Assembly (NCBI RefSeq): GCF_016864555.1
Contig: NZ_CP044011.1
Coordinates: 3,801,501 to 3,865,500 of the forward strand
Direction of reading: 5' to 3'
DNA length: 64,000 bases
DNA from: Sinorhizobium sp. BG8
GTDB taxonomy: Bacteria; Pseudomonadota; Alphaproteobacteria; Rhizobiales; Rhizobiaceae
How positions within the stretch are numbered: the first letter of the stretch is position 1; the number at the start of each line of letters is the position of its first letter. The notes beneath the pieces were generated by a model. The model made no database searches. It worked only from the letters and a program-made list of their open reading frames with translations, and was not told the origin of the DNA. Both the position numbers and the translations under genes were made by a program. This document shows positions 1-9,345 of this stretch, in pieces.

Positions 1-395
1 TCCACCGCATAGCTCAGGTTGCGGTGGTAGGTTTCAGCTATGGCGGCACCGTCCCTTGTCGAGGGAACGCCCGCCATCGGGTGCACGAAGGGGCAATCCA
101 CCGCGACGGCATAATCCAGCGCGCGATTGAATTCTTCCTGGAAGTCCGCTTCCCGTCCCGGAAGCGCTGCGAGCCCCTTCTCGCCCTTGTCGGCATTGCC
201 GACGGCACCGGCAATCTGCGAGATCGCAAGTCCGAAACGCTCGAGTTCCGCCCGCATGTCCGCGGCCGAAATCTCAAACGGCTGCGGATGCTCGATCGCG
301 GTGAACCCGGCCTCCGCCGCCGCTGCAATCCTTTCGAACAGCGGCAGTTCTTTGAACAGATAGCCAATGTGGGCTGACAGTCGGTTGGGCAGCAT
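1..395 (-). CDS. Hydroxypyruvate isomerase family protein (OtnI-like), 3' part missing
   Basis: The reading frame begins MLPNRLSAHIGYLFKELPLF and runs off the left edge after about 131 residues. It has the start of an AP-endonuclease-2/xylose-isomerase TIM barrel, with IEHPQPFEI as an early strand and FVHPMAGVPS further on, typical of hydroxypyruvate/2-oxo-tetronate isomerases. The start codon overlaps the stop of the upstream oxidoreductase gene as TGATG, so the two are probably translationally coupled. With otnK and otnC nearby, a 2-oxo-acid to 3-oxo-acid isomerase role (OtnI) fits. This is inference, because the C-terminal half with most metal ligands is outside the window. Confidence 0.75.
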   Translation of the reverse strand, partial: MLPNRLSAHIGYLFKELPLFERIAAAAEAGFTAIEHPQPFEISAADMRAELERFGLAISQIAGAVGNADKGEKGLAALPGREADFQEEFNRALDYAVAVDCPFVHPMAGVPSTRDGAAIAETYHRNLSYAV

Positions 396-1471
396 CAGGA
401 GACCTCGCCTTCCGATCGGCCCTGCGGAAGCGCGATGCCGAAGCGCTCCCCTTCGTTGGTCAGGTCGGAAACTACATTTGCGGTGATTGGAACGCCCGTC
501 TTGAGACGCTCCTCTTCCCGGCGCTGTTCCGGCTCTCCCGGCATCATGATCTCGGTGACACCTGCGGCCGCAGGAAGCGCCTTGATGCGCTCGTAGTACT
601 CGTCCATGCGCGCTTCGAAGTTCTCGAGCGACATGAAGAGGTCGGGCTTTATCGCGAAGAACAGGTGCCCGACGTTCTGCGGCTCGCTGTGATCGAAGTA
701 GAGGCTCTTGACGTCCCCGCCGAAATTCGCGCCCGTGAGAACGCCGGACATGAGATCCATCAGTGTTGCGAGCACAGAACCCTTCACGCCGCCGAAGGGA
801 AGGCAAACCCCCTCGAAGGCCTTGGCGGCGTCGGTGGTCGGATTGCCCTCAATGTCGAGCGCAAGGCCCTCGGGGATGGCTTCTCCCTTCATCGCCGCAA
901 GACGTATCTTGCCTCGGGCGATCACCGTCATCGCCATGTCCATGACGTAGGGCGCGTGTTTGCCGCCGGGAATGCCCGCCGCAATCGGACTTGCACCGAG
1001 AAACGTGGTGCGGCCGCCCCACATCGGGATGGCAGGCGACGAATTGGTAAAGATCATGGAGATGTAACCGGCTTCTATTGCCTGGAGTGCGTAGAGCGCG
1101 CCCATGCCGAAATGTGTGCTGCGGTGAACCCCGACGAGACCGATGCCGTTCTGACTGGCAAGTGAGACCGCTTCGTCCATCGCCTTGTGAGAAGCAATGA
1201 ACCCCATTCCATTGTCGCCATCGACGATGGACACGGCGCCCGCCACCTTCTCGACGCCGACGTTCGGCCGTGGATTGACGAGACCGCGCTGAAGTCGTTC
1301 GACGTACATTGGAATACGCGAAACGCCGTGTGAATCGATGCCTCGCAGGTTCGCTTTCACGAGGTCCCGGGCGATGACGGCCGCATCTGCATCCGTCATT
1401 CCTGTCCCGGTGAAGATCCTCGTCGCAAAGGCTGTGAGTTCGTCCGCAGGGAAGTATTTGAGTGTCGTCAT
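395..1471 (-). CDS. Ldh-family (malate/L-lactate dehydrogenase type) oxidoreductase
   Basis: 358 residues, the usual length of the Ldh_2 (PF02615) NAD(P)-dependent 2-hydroxyacid or imine reductase family. The family signature GIDSHGVSRIP lies at about 44-54 with its conserved His48, followed by HRSTHFG near 116-122. A later segment, ARGKIRLAAMKGE, also matches the family. The family covers malate, lactate, ureidoglycolate, 2,3-diketogulonate and delta-1-piperideine-2-carboxylate enzymes, so the substrate cannot be read directly. It is preceded by AGGAAG about 6 bases before ATG and lies 36 bases after tctA. It plausibly oxidises the imported hydroxy-acid to the 2-oxo-acid used by the following isomerase. 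Confidence 0.85.
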   Translation of the reverse strand: MTTLKYFPADELTAFATRIFTGTGMTDADAAVIARDLVKANLRGIDSHGVSRIPMYVERLQRGLVNPRPNVGVEKVAGAVSIVDGDNGMGFIASHKAMDEAVSLASQNGIGLVGVHRSTHFGMGALYALQAIEAGYISMIFTNSSPAIPMWGGRTTFLGASPIAAGIPGGKHAPYVMDMAMTVIARGKIRLAAMKGEAIPEGLALDIEGNPTTDAAKAFEGVCLPFGGVKGSVLATLMDLMSGVLTGANFGGDVKSLYFDHSEPQNVGHLFFAIKPDLFMSLENFEARMDEYYERIKALPAAAGVTEIMMPGEPEQRREEERLKTGVPITANVVSDLTNEGERFGIALPQGRSEGEVS

Positions 1472-1507
1472 GGCGAGCTTCCTGTGCTGATGGCTGGCGA
1501 TGTTCGC

Positions 1508-3019
1508 TCAGACGTGTGGGGTGATTTCCCGCTCATGGCGCGCAGCACGCCAGCGATAGATGGTCGGGAGAATGACGAGCGTTGCGGCGATGATCAGCAA
1601 TGCCAGCGAAATCGGGTGGGTGAAGAAGACGCTTACGTCCCCCTGGCTGATCGTCAGTGCGCGGCGGAACTGCTGCTCGGCGAGCGGGCCGAGGATCAGG
1701 CCGACGATGCACGGAGCAACAGGCACGTTCAGGACCCGCATGCCGAACCCCATCAGGCCGATGATCCAGAGGATGGCGACATCGACGATGTTGTTGTTGA
1801 GCGTGTAGGCTCCCATCGTCGCGAAGAGCAGGATGCCTGAATAGAGCCAGGGACGCGGTATAGTCAGCAGCTTAACCCATACGCCTGCAAGTGGGAGATT
1901 GAGCAGGAGCAACATCACGTTGCCGATGTAGAGGCTTGCGATCAGCCCCCAGACAAGGTCCGGATTGCTGTCGAAGAGGAGCGGGCCAGGCTGAATTCCA
2001 TACTGTTGGAAAGCGGCAAGCATGATCGCCGCGGTCGCGGATGTCGGCAGTCCCAGAGCCAGCAGAGGAGCAAGGACACCCGCAGCCGATGCATTGTTGG
2101 CGGCCTCGGGTCCGGCTACAGCTTCGATGGCGCCATGCCCAAACTCTTCCGGATTCTTGGAAAGGCGCTTCTCCGTCAGATAGGACAGGAAGGTGGGTAT
2201 TTCGCTGCCACCTGCGGGCAGTGCCCCAATGGGAAAACCGAGTGCGGTGCCGCGCAGCCACGGCTTCCATGAGCGCCGCCAGTCTTCGCGGCTCATCCAC
2301 TTCGAACCCTTGAGCTGGTAGATCTCCTCGGTTTCGAAACAGTGGCGAGCGACGGTGAAAAGTGTCTCGCCGACTGCAAACAGCCCGACGGCAACCACGA
2401 CGACGTCGATGCCATCCAGAAGTTCCGAAATTCCGAGGGTGAAGCGCGCCTGGCCCGTTTGCAGGTCGATGCCGACCAGTCCAAGTGCGAGACCAAACAG
2501 AAGGCTCGCCAGACCACGAGAGAGTGAATCGCCCAACACCGCTGTTACAGTGGTGAGTGCGAGCACCATCAGGGCAAAATACTCCGTCGGACCGAAGAGA
2601 AGCGCCAGCTTGACCATCAGTGGAGCGACGAATGTCAGTGCGATCGTGGCAATCGTTCCCGCAACGAACGATCCGATCGCGGCCGTTGCCAGGGCCTGTG
2701 CGCCCCGACCTTTTCGTGCCATCGCATGGCCGTCCAGTGCCGTCACGATCGACGCGGATTCGCCTGGCGTGTTCAGCAGGATCGATGTGGTGGAGCCACC
2801 GTACATCGCACCGTAGTAGATACCCGCAAACATGATGAATGCGCTTGTCGGCTCAAGGCCGTAGGTGACCGGCAACAGCAGGGCCACCGTCAGTGCAGGT
2901 CCGATACCGGGCAGAACACCGATGGCCGTGCCAAGCGTCACGCCGACGAGGGACCAGAACAGGTTGTAGGGCGTTACCGCGACGGCAAAGCCGTGGAAGA
3001 GTGCTGCGATTGTATCCAT
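1508..3019 (-). CDS. tctA: Tripartite tricarboxylate transporter, large permease TctA
   Basis: 503 residues from the start [18 protein letters not shown] chose this start over an upstream extension because an AAGGGCGGA ribosome site precedes it. Multiple hydrophobic segments are present with the TctA hallmarks [17 protein letters not shown] (about 22-40) and [20 protein letters not shown] (about 65-85). It forms the inner-membrane channel for carboxylates delivered by the periplasmic TctC protein, with TctB. Gene order tctC-tctB-tctA is canonical and all three lie in one direction. Closest functional analogues carry citrate, tartrate or other di/tricarboxylates. Confidence 0.93.
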   Translation of the reverse strand: MDTIAALFHGFAVAVTPYNLFWSLVGVTLGTAIGVLPGIGPALTVALLLPVTYGLEPTSAFIMFAGIYYGAMYGGSTTSILLNTPGESASIVTALDGHAMARKGRGAQALATAAIGSFVAGTIATIALTFVAPLMVKLALLFGPTEYFALMVLALTTVTAVLGDSLSRGLASLLFGLALGLVGIDLQTGQARFTLGISELLDGIDVVVVAVGLFAVGETLFTVARHCFETEEIYQLKGSKWMSREDWRRSWKPWLRGTALGFPIGALPAGGSEIPTFLSYLTEKRLSKNPEEFGHGAIEAVAGPEAANNASAAGVLAPLLALGLPTSATAAIMLAAFQQYGIQPGPLLFDSNPDLVWGLIASLYIGNVMLLLLNLPLAGVWVKLLTIPRPWLYSGILLFATMGAYTLNNNIVDVAILWIIGLMGFGMRVLNVPVAPCIVGLILGPLAEQQFRRALTISQGDVSVFFTHPISLALLIIAATLVILPTIYRWRAARHEREITPHV

Positions 3020-3083
3020 GATCAGTCCGCCCTTCAGGCATGAGGCCGCGTTGATGGGGTTCCGCCAGGCTTCAGGCCCGGCA

Positions 3084-3581
3084 TCACAGCGTCCCGCCAA
3101 ATACGATGATGACGTCCTCGACGAGGCTGCCTGTGGGCAAATCGAGATCGAGCCCGTAGTCGAAGACCACGTAGGTGATCGAACTCAGCATGACGCCGAT
3201 CACGATGTTCCAGACATAGGTTCGGCTACCGAATGCCATCGCCGACACGGCAAAGAGAAACGCTCCCGAGATAATCCAGCCAAGACGCTCCAGGATCACC
3301 AACTGCGAGGCGAAGGCCGCCGCCACGATGATGACGGCCCTCCAGTCGAGTTCCGGATACTCCTCGGCCTCAAGGCGGTGGATGACAGCTTCATAGAGCA
3401 GCTGTGCACCAACGAGGATGAGACCGCCTGCAATTAGGGCTGGGAACAGTCCGGGCCCGATGACCGCTTGGGCCGCGATGGGAGGCGTCATCCACGTTTC
3501 AATCGCGATGAACAGTCCCAGGCTCAACGTGGCAAGCCCAAGGATCGTTTCACCGATACGGAAATTGGCCGATTTCAACAT
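3084..3581 (-). CDS. tctB: Tripartite tricarboxylate transporter, small subunit TctB
   Basis: 165 residues with four hydrophobic segments (about 10-28, 38-60, 83-103 and 117-137), the pattern of the small TctB membrane subunit. A strong GGGAGG ribosome site lies 7 bases before ATG. It sits between tctC (29-base gap) and tctA (64-base gap). Sequence conservation in TctB is low, so the call rests on size, topology and position. Confidence 0.85.
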   Translation of the reverse strand: MLKSANFRIGETILGLATLSLGLFIAIETWMTPPIAAQAVIGPGLFPALIAGGLILVGAQLLYEAVIHRLEAEEYPELDWRAVIIVAAAFASQLVILERLGWIISGAFLFAVSAMAFGSRTYVWNIVIGVMLSSITYVVFDYGLDLDLPTGSLVEDVIIVFGGTL

Positions 3582-3610
3582 GATGATGCCTCCCGATGCA
3601 CAGGCGCTCG

Positions 3611-4594
3611 TCAGAGCAGCCCAACCTCCTTCAGAGCACTCTCGACGCGCTTCTGCTCCTCAGCCAGAAACGCGCCGAATTCCTTGGCCGGCAGGTAGGT
3701 GTCGATCCAGCCACGCTTCTGGAGCGCCGCCTTCCACTCTTCGGTCTTCACCAACGCGGCAATCGCCTCGTCCAGACCCTGCCGGTCCTCGTCGGAAAGC
3801 TTGGGATGCGCCATGATTCCGCGCCAGTTCATCACGGCCAGATCCACCCCTGCCTCCTTCAGCGTGGGCACATCGACGCCGGGGATGCGGGTGTCGCCGG
3901 TGACCGCGAGCGCACGAAGCTCTCCGGCATCGACCTGGGCACGGAACTCTTCGTAACCGCTGATGCCGACGGTCGCATGCCCCCCGAGCGTCGACGCCAG
4001 TACTTCACCGCCGCCGGCGTGCACGACGTAGTTGATCTTCTTGGGATCGACTCCGACGGTCTTGGCGATCAGGCCAGCTGCAACGTGGTCAATGCCTCCG
4101 ATGGAACCACCGGCCCATGACACCTTGCCCGGATCGGCCTTCAGGCGGGCGACGAGATCATCCATCGTCTTGATGTCGGAATTGGCCGGCACCACGATGG
4201 CATCTGCCTCGCCCATCAGTCTGGCAACAGGAACCGTCTGATCAAGCGTCACTGCCGACTTGGTGGTGAGCACGCCGCCAACGAGAGCGAAGCCGATCAC
4301 CATGGCGCTGGGGTGGCGGGGCTTGGACGTCACGAACTGCGCAAGGCCGACCGTGCCACCGCCGCCTGCAACGTTCTGTACCTCGACCGGACCTGTCAGT
4401 TTCTGATCCTGAAGGATCGTCTGGATCGTGCGGGCAAGCTGATCGTAACCGCTGCCGGGACTGCTCGGAGCCATTATGTGAAGAGACTCGAGCGGCTCCG
4501 CCGCAAAGGCGGGCACAGCCGCTTGATGAACGAGCACCGTTGTTGCAGCGGCCGCAAGTAATGTCGAGAAAGCGCGTCTGGTAACAGTCCTCAT
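3611..4594 (-). CDS. tctC: Tripartite tricarboxylate transporter, periplasmic binding protein TctC (Bug family)
   Basis: 327 residues from MRTVTRRAFSTLLAAAATTV. This start has GGAGGA about 6 bases upstream; the frame stays open further but the extension would translate the ribosome site. The N-terminus carries a twin-arginine-like TRRAF followed by a hydrophobic stretch and AFAAEP, so it is an exported protein. The body matches Bug-type solute receptors (MAPSSPGSGYDQLARTIQ, later VAGGGGTVGLAQFV and WRGIMAHP). It should capture a carboxylate ligand and hand it to TctA/TctB. Confidence 0.92.
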   Translation of the reverse strand: MRTVTRRAFSTLLAAAATTVLVHQAAVPAFAAEPLESLHIMAPSSPGSGYDQLARTIQTILQDQKLTGPVEVQNVAGGGGTVGLAQFVTSKPRHPSAMVIGFALVGGVLTTKSAVTLDQTVPVARLMGEADAIVVPANSDIKTMDDLVARLKADPGKVSWAGGSIGGIDHVAAGLIAKTVGVDPKKINYVVHAGGGEVLASTLGGHATVGISGYEEFRAQVDAGELRALAVTGDTRIPGVDVPTLKEAGVDLAVMNWRGIMAHPKLSDEDRQGLDEAIAALVKTEEWKAALQKRGWIDTYLPAKEFGAFLAEEQKRVESALKEVGLL

Positions 4595-4713
4595 GGAAGA
4601 TCCTCCAATCCATGGTTTGTGCAATTCGATCCCAGGGACTGCCAATCAGCCCCTCCTCCAGGATCACCGGCACACATTCCGGCCAGCCCCTTTCGGGAAT
4701 TCATGCGCAACCG

Positions 4714-5805
4714 CTAGGCCGCGGTGCTGGCTGTCGCTTCAGCCCGGATCGCTTCGACGACCTTCGTTGTGAACGCATCGGTGTCGAGCGACCCGCCGAC
4801 GTCGCGGGTGCGCATGACGGGACGGCTCAAGACCGCCTCCACCGCATTCTCGATCACCGCGGATGCGCGCATGAGCTTCGGGGCATCCTTCCTGCGCCCG
4901 ATCCAGTCGAGCATCATGGCCGCCGACAGAATGAGGGAGGTCGGATTGGCGACGTTCTTGCCTGCGATGTCGGGTGCGGAGCCGTGCTGGGCCTGAGCGA
5001 CGCAGATGTCATCTCCCGCATTGATCGAACCACCGAGTCCCAGACTGCCGGAAAGTTCGGACGCCTCGTCAGACAGGATGTCGCCGAACATATTGGTCGT
5101 CACGATGACGTCGAACTTGTCCGGGGAACGGATCAGATGAGCGGCAGCCGCATCGACGATCAACTCTTCAAGCGTGACGTCCGGGTAGGATTCGGCAACT
5201 TTCCGAACCTCACGAAGGAACAGCCCGTCGGAGAGTTTCACGACATTGGCCTTGTGAACGGCCGTAACTTTCTTTCGACGCTTCCGCGCAATTTCGAATG
5301 CTGCCTTCGCCACGCGGGAGGATGCCTTCGCAGTCACCTTGCGGATTGAGAAAGCCATGTCGGGATCCGGCATGAACTCGCCCGTGCCGGCGAACATGTT
5401 CCGGTCGGAGTAGAAGCCTTCCGTATTCTCCCGCACGATGACCAAATCCATCGGCTTGCGCAGGATCGACAGGCCCTCACGGGAACGGCAGGGGCGGACA
5501 TTGGCAAATAGCTCGAATTTTGTCCTGAGCTCGCCCGACGGGTTGATTCCGCCCTTGTCCCGTGCGGGATACTCATAGTGAGACACCGGACCGAGAATGA
5601 CGCCGTCCGCCTTCGGAACCTCGGCCAGGACGGTGTCAGGCAGGGTCGTGCCCCGCTCGGCGAGCGACTTGAGGCCGATATCGAGTTCACGAAACTCCAG
5701 ATCGAGGCCGAGCAACGCATCGGCGACCTTCAACACGTCTAAAGTCGCGGCGGTAATCTCCGGCCCGATCCCATCGCCTGGCAGTACTAGAAGCTTGAGC
5801 GTCAT
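4714..5805 (-). CDS. Isocitrate/isopropylmalate dehydrogenase family protein, paralog 1
   Basis: 363 residues from MTLKLLVLPGDGIGPEITAA, preceded by GAGGAAAG. It has the PF00180 metal-dependent beta-decarboxylating dehydrogenase fold: LPGDGIGPEI at the N-terminus, RENTEGFYSDRN in the middle, and the metal/substrate segment TTNMFGDILSDEASEL followed by HGSAPDIAGKN. These enzymes oxidise a (2R,3S)-type 2-hydroxy acid and often decarboxylate it. Tartrate dehydrogenase and 3-isopropylmalate dehydrogenase are relatives. It is the first gene of the minus-strand module with tctCBA and has two operator-like elements upstream. A clear paralog occurs at 14221-15315. Substrate unknown. Confidence 0.88.
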   Translation of the reverse strand: MTLKLLVLPGDGIGPEITAATLDVLKVADALLGLDLEFRELDIGLKSLAERGTTLPDTVLAEVPKADGVILGPVSHYEYPARDKGGINPSGELRTKFELFANVRPCRSREGLSILRKPMDLVIVRENTEGFYSDRNMFAGTGEFMPDPDMAFSIRKVTAKASSRVAKAAFEIARKRRKKVTAVHKANVVKLSDGLFLREVRKVAESYPDVTLEELIVDAAAAHLIRSPDKFDVIVTTNMFGDILSDEASELSGSLGLGGSINAGDDICVAQAQHGSAPDIAGKNVANPTSLILSAAMMLDWIGRRKDAPKLMRASAVIENAVEAVLSRPVMRTRDVGGSLDTDAFTTKVVEAIRAEATASTAA

Positions 5806-5904
5806 GTCTTTCCTCATCCGTTCAGGAGACACCAGATGCCATGCGAGTCCGTTCGCCGGCTTTGCGTCCGACGTTGAAAAGCAGCGATCTGGCTGAAGTC
5901 CTCC

Positions 5905-5981
5905 AGACCAACAAATGGTCTTTTTCTCCTCGTAAATACCAAATAGCGAAGGTTATGGTATTTTGCAAGCGATAAATACCA
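5905..5981. promoter_or_regulatory. Divergent control region with two GntR-type operator elements
   Basis: The intergenic space between the dehydrogenase (start 5805, minus) and the regulator (start 6041, plus) holds two copies of one 27-bp layout: ATGGTCTTTT-N9-AAATACCA at 5915-5941 and ATGGTATTTT-N9-AAATACCA at 5955-5981. In the second copy TGGTATTT and AAATACCA are perfect inverted halves. The two copies are 40 bp apart start to start. A separate AGACCA-N5-TGGTCT palindrome covers 5905-5921. Half-sites of this kind are usual for FCD-type GntR repressors, so autoregulation plus control of the transporter operon is likely. Confidence 0.6.
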
Positions 5982-6040
5982 AGATATCTTGGCGAGATCG
6001 CCGCCCTGTGGCATAGATCAGCAAAATCGGGAGTTTAGCC

Positions 6041-6931
6041 GTGCAGACCACACCATTGATCGCCACCCTGGCAGACCAGATCGTCGATCACATCCGCACC
6101 GACAAGCTTGCCGAAGGTGATCGCCTCATCGAAAGGAAGCTCGCCGAACAATTCCGCGTATCGAGATCTCCCGTGCGCAATGCCATGAAGTTGCTGCACG
6201 ACATCGGCGTCCTGAAGCAGAGCGACGGCGGGGGCTACATGATCGCGGACGTCAGGGCGGCCGAGAAGCTCTCGCTGGAATCGCCTTCCGCTGAAGAAGA
6301 CGAGCAGATCTATCTGACGATTGCGGACGACCGCCTGCATGACCGTCTGCCGGAAAGGATCACCGAAAGCGAGTTTCTGCGCCGCTACGACCTTACCAAG
6401 GGCCGCCTTTCGAAGATCCTCCTTCGCATGGCCAATGAGGGCTGGATCGAGCGCCTCCCGGGGAATGGCTGGGCCTTCCTGCCTGTGTTGACCTCGCTTC
6501 AGGCCTACGAGGACAGCTATCGCTTTCGCCTTCTGATCGAGCCGGCCGCACTTCTGGAGCCAACTTTCAAGCTGAACCGCGCCGCACTCCTTCGCCGCCG
6601 CGAGGAGCAGGAATGGCTCGTGAACGGCGGCATCTGGACCGTGTCCGACGCCAAGCTGTTCGAGTTGAACAGCGGCATGCATGAGGCGATCATCGAGTGC
6701 TGCAGAAACAGCTTCTTCATCGACTCATTGAAGCGGCTGGACCGCTTGCGCCGCCTGATCGACTATCGCCAGATGCTGGACCGAGAGAACGCCCGTGAGA
6801 GGAGCCGTGAGCACTTGCAACTGCTCGACCTCATTCTCGCCGGGAAAAACGCGGAGGCATCCCGTTTCATGGCCCAGCACCTTCAGGAGTTGAGCCGATT
6901 GAAGACAGTTGCTCGGGAGCAACGAGCATAG
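6041..6931 (+). CDS. GntR/FCD transcriptional regulator with a second winged-helix-like segment
   Basis: 296 residues. Residues 1-72 form a GntR winged helix (LAEQFRVSRSPVRNAMKLLHD as recognition helix region). Residues about 88-150 contain another helix-turn-helix-like stretch (EFLRRYDLTKGRLSKILLRM, then GWIERLPGNGW as a wing). Residues about 155-285 are an FCD ligand-binding domain (FRLLIEPAALLEP, then LNSGMHEAII, then REHLQLLDLI). Ordinary FCD proteins are about 220-240 residues, so the middle segment explains the extra length. It is divergent from dehydrogenase paralog 1 and probably controls it through the operator pair at 5915-5981. Its 3' end faces the RraA-like gene with a 22-base gap. 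The ligand is probably a carboxylic acid of the pathway. Confidence 0.88.
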   Translation: MQTTPLIATLADQIVDHIRTDKLAEGDRLIERKLAEQFRVSRSPVRNAMKLLHDIGVLKQSDGGGYMIADVRAAEKLSLESPSAEEDEQIYLTIADDRLHDRLPERITESEFLRRYDLTKGRLSKILLRMANEGWIERLPGNGWAFLPVLTSLQAYEDSYRFRLLIEPAALLEPTFKLNRAALLRRREEQEWLVNGGIWTVSDAKLFELNSGMHEAIIECCRNSFFIDSLKRLDRLRRLIDYRQMLDRENARERSREHLQLLDLILAGKNAEASRFMAQHLQELSRLKTVAREQRA

Positions 6932-6953
6932 TCTTCCGCCTCATTTGGCTATT

Positions 6954-7427
6954 TCAGCGATAGTCCTCCGCGCTCACCAGCACCCCGTCGGCGTCGGCAT
7001 AGACGAAGTGACCCGGCACGAAGGTGATGCCGCCAAAGCTGAGACTGACGCCCTGCTTGCCCGCGCCATCCTTGCTGGATTTCTTGGGTGTGATCGACAG
7101 GCAGAACACGCCGGCATCCATCTCATCGATTTCGGCGCTGTCGCGGACGGAGCCGTTGATGATGATTCCTGCCCAGCCATTGTCACGCAGGATCATGGCG
7201 ATCTGGTCACCCAAGAGGGCAAACCGGGTCGATGCGCCGCCATCTACGACCATGACCCGACCGTTGCCGGGCTTCTGTAGTTCGGCCTTCAGGAGCGCGT
7301 TGTCTTCGAAGCACTTCACGGTCGCGATCGGACCCGAGAACGATTTGCGTCGCCCGAGCTTGATGAAGGGCAGATTGCAGAAATGGACGTCGTCGCCGTG
7401 GGCATCAACGAGATCAGCGGTTTTCAT
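6954..7427 (-). CDS. RraA-like aldolase/decarboxylase family protein
   Basis: 157 residues from MKTADLVDAHGDDVHFCNLP, with GGAG upstream; it lies 10 bases after otnC. It has the RraA-fold signature ALLGDQIAMILRDNGWAG followed by INGSVRDSAEI, including the Arg-Asp pair used by 4-hydroxy-4-methyl-2-oxoglutarate / 4-carboxy-4-hydroxy-2-oxoadipate aldolases and oxaloacetate decarboxylases. The length is nearer to RraA (about 160) than to the long HMG aldolases (about 220). In a catabolic operon an aldolase or oxaloacetate decarboxylase role is more plausible than RNase E inhibition. It is the last gene of the series. Confidence 0.8.
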   Translation of the reverse strand: MKTADLVDAHGDDVHFCNLPFIKLGRRKSFSGPIATVKCFEDNALLKAELQKPGNGRVMVVDGGASTRFALLGDQIAMILRDNGWAGIIINGSVRDSAEIDEMDAGVFCLSITPKKSSKDGAGKQGVSLSFGGITFVPGHFVYADADGVLVSAEDYR

Positions 7428-7437
7428 TGTTTCTCCG

Positions 7438-8076
7438 TCAATAGGCGCCGAAAACGGCCCTGAGTTCGTCAACGTTCTCGGCCGTCAGCATGCGCTTCGG
7501 CGAATTGCGCAAAAGCACCAGCAACTTGGCCGTTTCCTCGAGTTCTTCTGCCGCATAGACGGCCGATGCGAGATCCCGTCCGGTCACGACCGGCCCGTGG
7601 TTCGCAAGCAGCACCGCGGCATAGCGGCCTTCCAGTTCCCGGATCAGGTCCCCGGCTCGTTCGTCGCCCGGCCTGACATATGGAACCAGCTTTACCGGCC
7701 CCACGCGCATGACGACGTACGGGGTCAGTGGCGGAATGAAGTCATCCGCGTCCGTGTCGCTCAGGCACGACAATGCCGTTGCGAAGGTGGAGTGAAGGTG
7801 GACGACGGCCCCTGTCTGGGGCCGCGTCTCATAGAAGGCGCGGTGAAGGAAGATTTCCTTCGATGGCTTGTCACCCGAAACGTGATTTCCGTTGCCGTCG
7901 AGCTTGGTGATCCGCGCTGGGTCGAGAAAACCAAGGCACGAATTGGTGGGCGTGATCAGCAGCCCGTCCTCGACGGCCGCGCTGATGTTCCCCGCCGATC
8001 CGACCGAGAAGCCGCGATCGAACAGTGATTTCGAGAGTTGCACCATCTGCTCTCTTAGAGCGCCTTCCATGTTCAT
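7438..8076 (-). CDS. otnC: Class II aldolase family, 3-oxo-tetronate 4-phosphate decarboxylase (OtnC)
   Basis: 212 residues in the aldolase II/adducin fold. Metal ligands are visible as VVHLHSTFATALS (two His near 93 and 95) and a third His in LLANHGPVV. The segments VGSAGNISAAVEDGLLITPT and NSCLGFLDPARITKLD closely match OtnC proteins, which decarboxylate 3-oxo-tetronate 4-phosphate to dihydroxyacetone phosphate. The ATG overlaps the kinase stop as ATGA, fixing the start and indicating coupled translation with otnK. Confidence 0.87.
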   Translation of the reverse strand: MNMEGALREQMVQLSKSLFDRGFSVGSAGNISAAVEDGLLITPTNSCLGFLDPARITKLDGNGNHVSGDKPSKEIFLHRAFYETRPQTGAVVHLHSTFATALSCLSDTDADDFIPPLTPYVVMRVGPVKLVPYVRPGDERAGDLIRELEGRYAAVLLANHGPVVTGRDLASAVYAAEELEETAKLLVLLRNSPKRMLTAENVDELRAVFGAY

Positions 8077-9344
8077 TGACCAACGAGCCTTTCCAGCGCT
8101 TTCGTGAAGAAGTCGGGCGATCCGAAGTTTCCTGACTTGAGCGCCAGTGCCACGGGTTCCGGTCCGTCCGAAACCAGGACCGGCACACCCGGATCGATCT
8201 CGGGACCAATGGCCAACGCACCCAGATCAAGAGCGGAAACGACAGCACCGGACGTTTCGCCTCCGGCAACCACGAGACGCCGAACTCCCGATCTGACCAA
8301 TTCCCTGGCCGTGTCGGCAAAAAACTGGTCCAAGGCGTGCGCGACCTTCTCGCGTCCATATTTCTCCTGAAGGGCACGCACCGCGTCGGGTGCGCCCGAT
8401 GAATAGGCAAGCGGTGCCTGACCTTCGTGGCGAAGCAGGAACGCGGCAATATCGCCCGGCCTCGTCCTGCCCTCCATGACGGAGTCGACATCGATCGCCA
8501 TAGTGGGATGGCGTGCCTTGTGAAGCTCGACCTGCTCGCGCGTCGCTCCCGAGCAACTTCCGGCCAGGATGGCGTCCGGCCCTCGCACGCCAATCCCAGC
8601 GGAGCTGTTGCCCTTCGCAAGTCCCCGATTGATGAAGTTGGCAGGCAGGCCGATCGCGATCCCGGATCCGCCCGTAATCAACCGGTGCCCGGCCACCGCC
8701 TCCCCGATGGACACCAGGTCGTTGTCGCTGATGGCATCGACAATCACGAGGGTCTGCTGCGCATTTGCAGCGGCTTCCAGCGCAGTCGCCGTGGCCTTTG
8801 GCCCATCGCGGACGACGTCGACGCTGACGTGGCCCACCTCGGATCGCGTCTGCTGCCTCAACCACCGGCGGATATCGGCGTCCGTCATCGGATTGAGAGG
8901 ATGGTTCTGCAGGCCGGACTCGTTGAGGAGCTTGTCCTTCACGAACAGGTGGCCCTGATAGACGGTGCGGCCGGCGCCAGGGAACGCCGGGCATGCAACC
9001 ACGCCCTTGACACCGAGAGCATCGGCAAGCGCTTCGCCGACCTGTCCAATATTGCCTGCCGGCGTGGAGTCAAAGGTCGAGCAATATTTGAAGACGATCT
9101 GCCGGCATCCCTGCCTCAGCAGCCAATCGAGGGCCGAAAGCGATTGTTCGACAGCATCTGCCGCCGCGATCGAACGGCTCTTCAACGCGATGACGCCTGC
9201 GTCCACGTCTGCTGCAGCATCTTCGACCGGTATGCCGAGATATTGGACCGTCCTGAGACCGCCCTGCCCCGGCAGGCCCTTGGCGAGCGTATTGGCGATG
9301 TCGCTCGCGCCCGTGAAATCATCAGCAATGACACCTATCAGCAT
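8073..9344 (-). CDS. otnK: Four-carbon acid sugar kinase, 3-oxo-tetronate kinase (OtnK, former DUF1537)
   Basis: 423 residues from MLIGVIADDFTGASDIANTL, the diagnostic N-terminus of the DUF1537 kinase family. GSCSGATREQ follows near the domain junction, and a C-terminal nucleotide-binding segment with VVAGGETSGAVVSALDLGAL. OtnK phosphorylates 3-oxo-tetronate before OtnC removes CO2. I use MLIGV as start because the racemase-like gene ends one base upstream (TGA A ATG), a typical coupled junction. Other kinases of the family act on D-threonate, erythronate or 3-oxo-isoapionate, so the exact substrate is not fixed by sequence alone. Confidence 0.87.
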   Translation of the reverse strand: MLIGVIADDFTGASDIANTLAKGLPGQGGLRTVQYLGIPVEDAAADVDAGVIALKSRSIAAADAVEQSLSALDWLLRQGCRQIVFKYCSTFDSTPAGNIGQVGEALADALGVKGVVACPAFPGAGRTVYQGHLFVKDKLLNESGLQNHPLNPMTDADIRRWLRQQTRSEVGHVSVDVVRDGPKATATALEAAANAQQTLVIVDAISDNDLVSIGEAVAGHRLITGGSGIAIGLPANFINRGLAKGNSSAGIGVRGPDAILAGSCSGATREQVELHKARHPTMAIDVDSVMEGRTRPGDIAAFLLRHEGQAPLAYSSGAPDAVRALQEKYGREKVAHALDQFFADTARELVRSGVRRLVVAGGETSGAVVSALDLGALAIGPEIDPGVPVLVSDGPEPVALALKSGNFGSPDFFTKALERLVGQ

Positions 9345-9345
9345 T

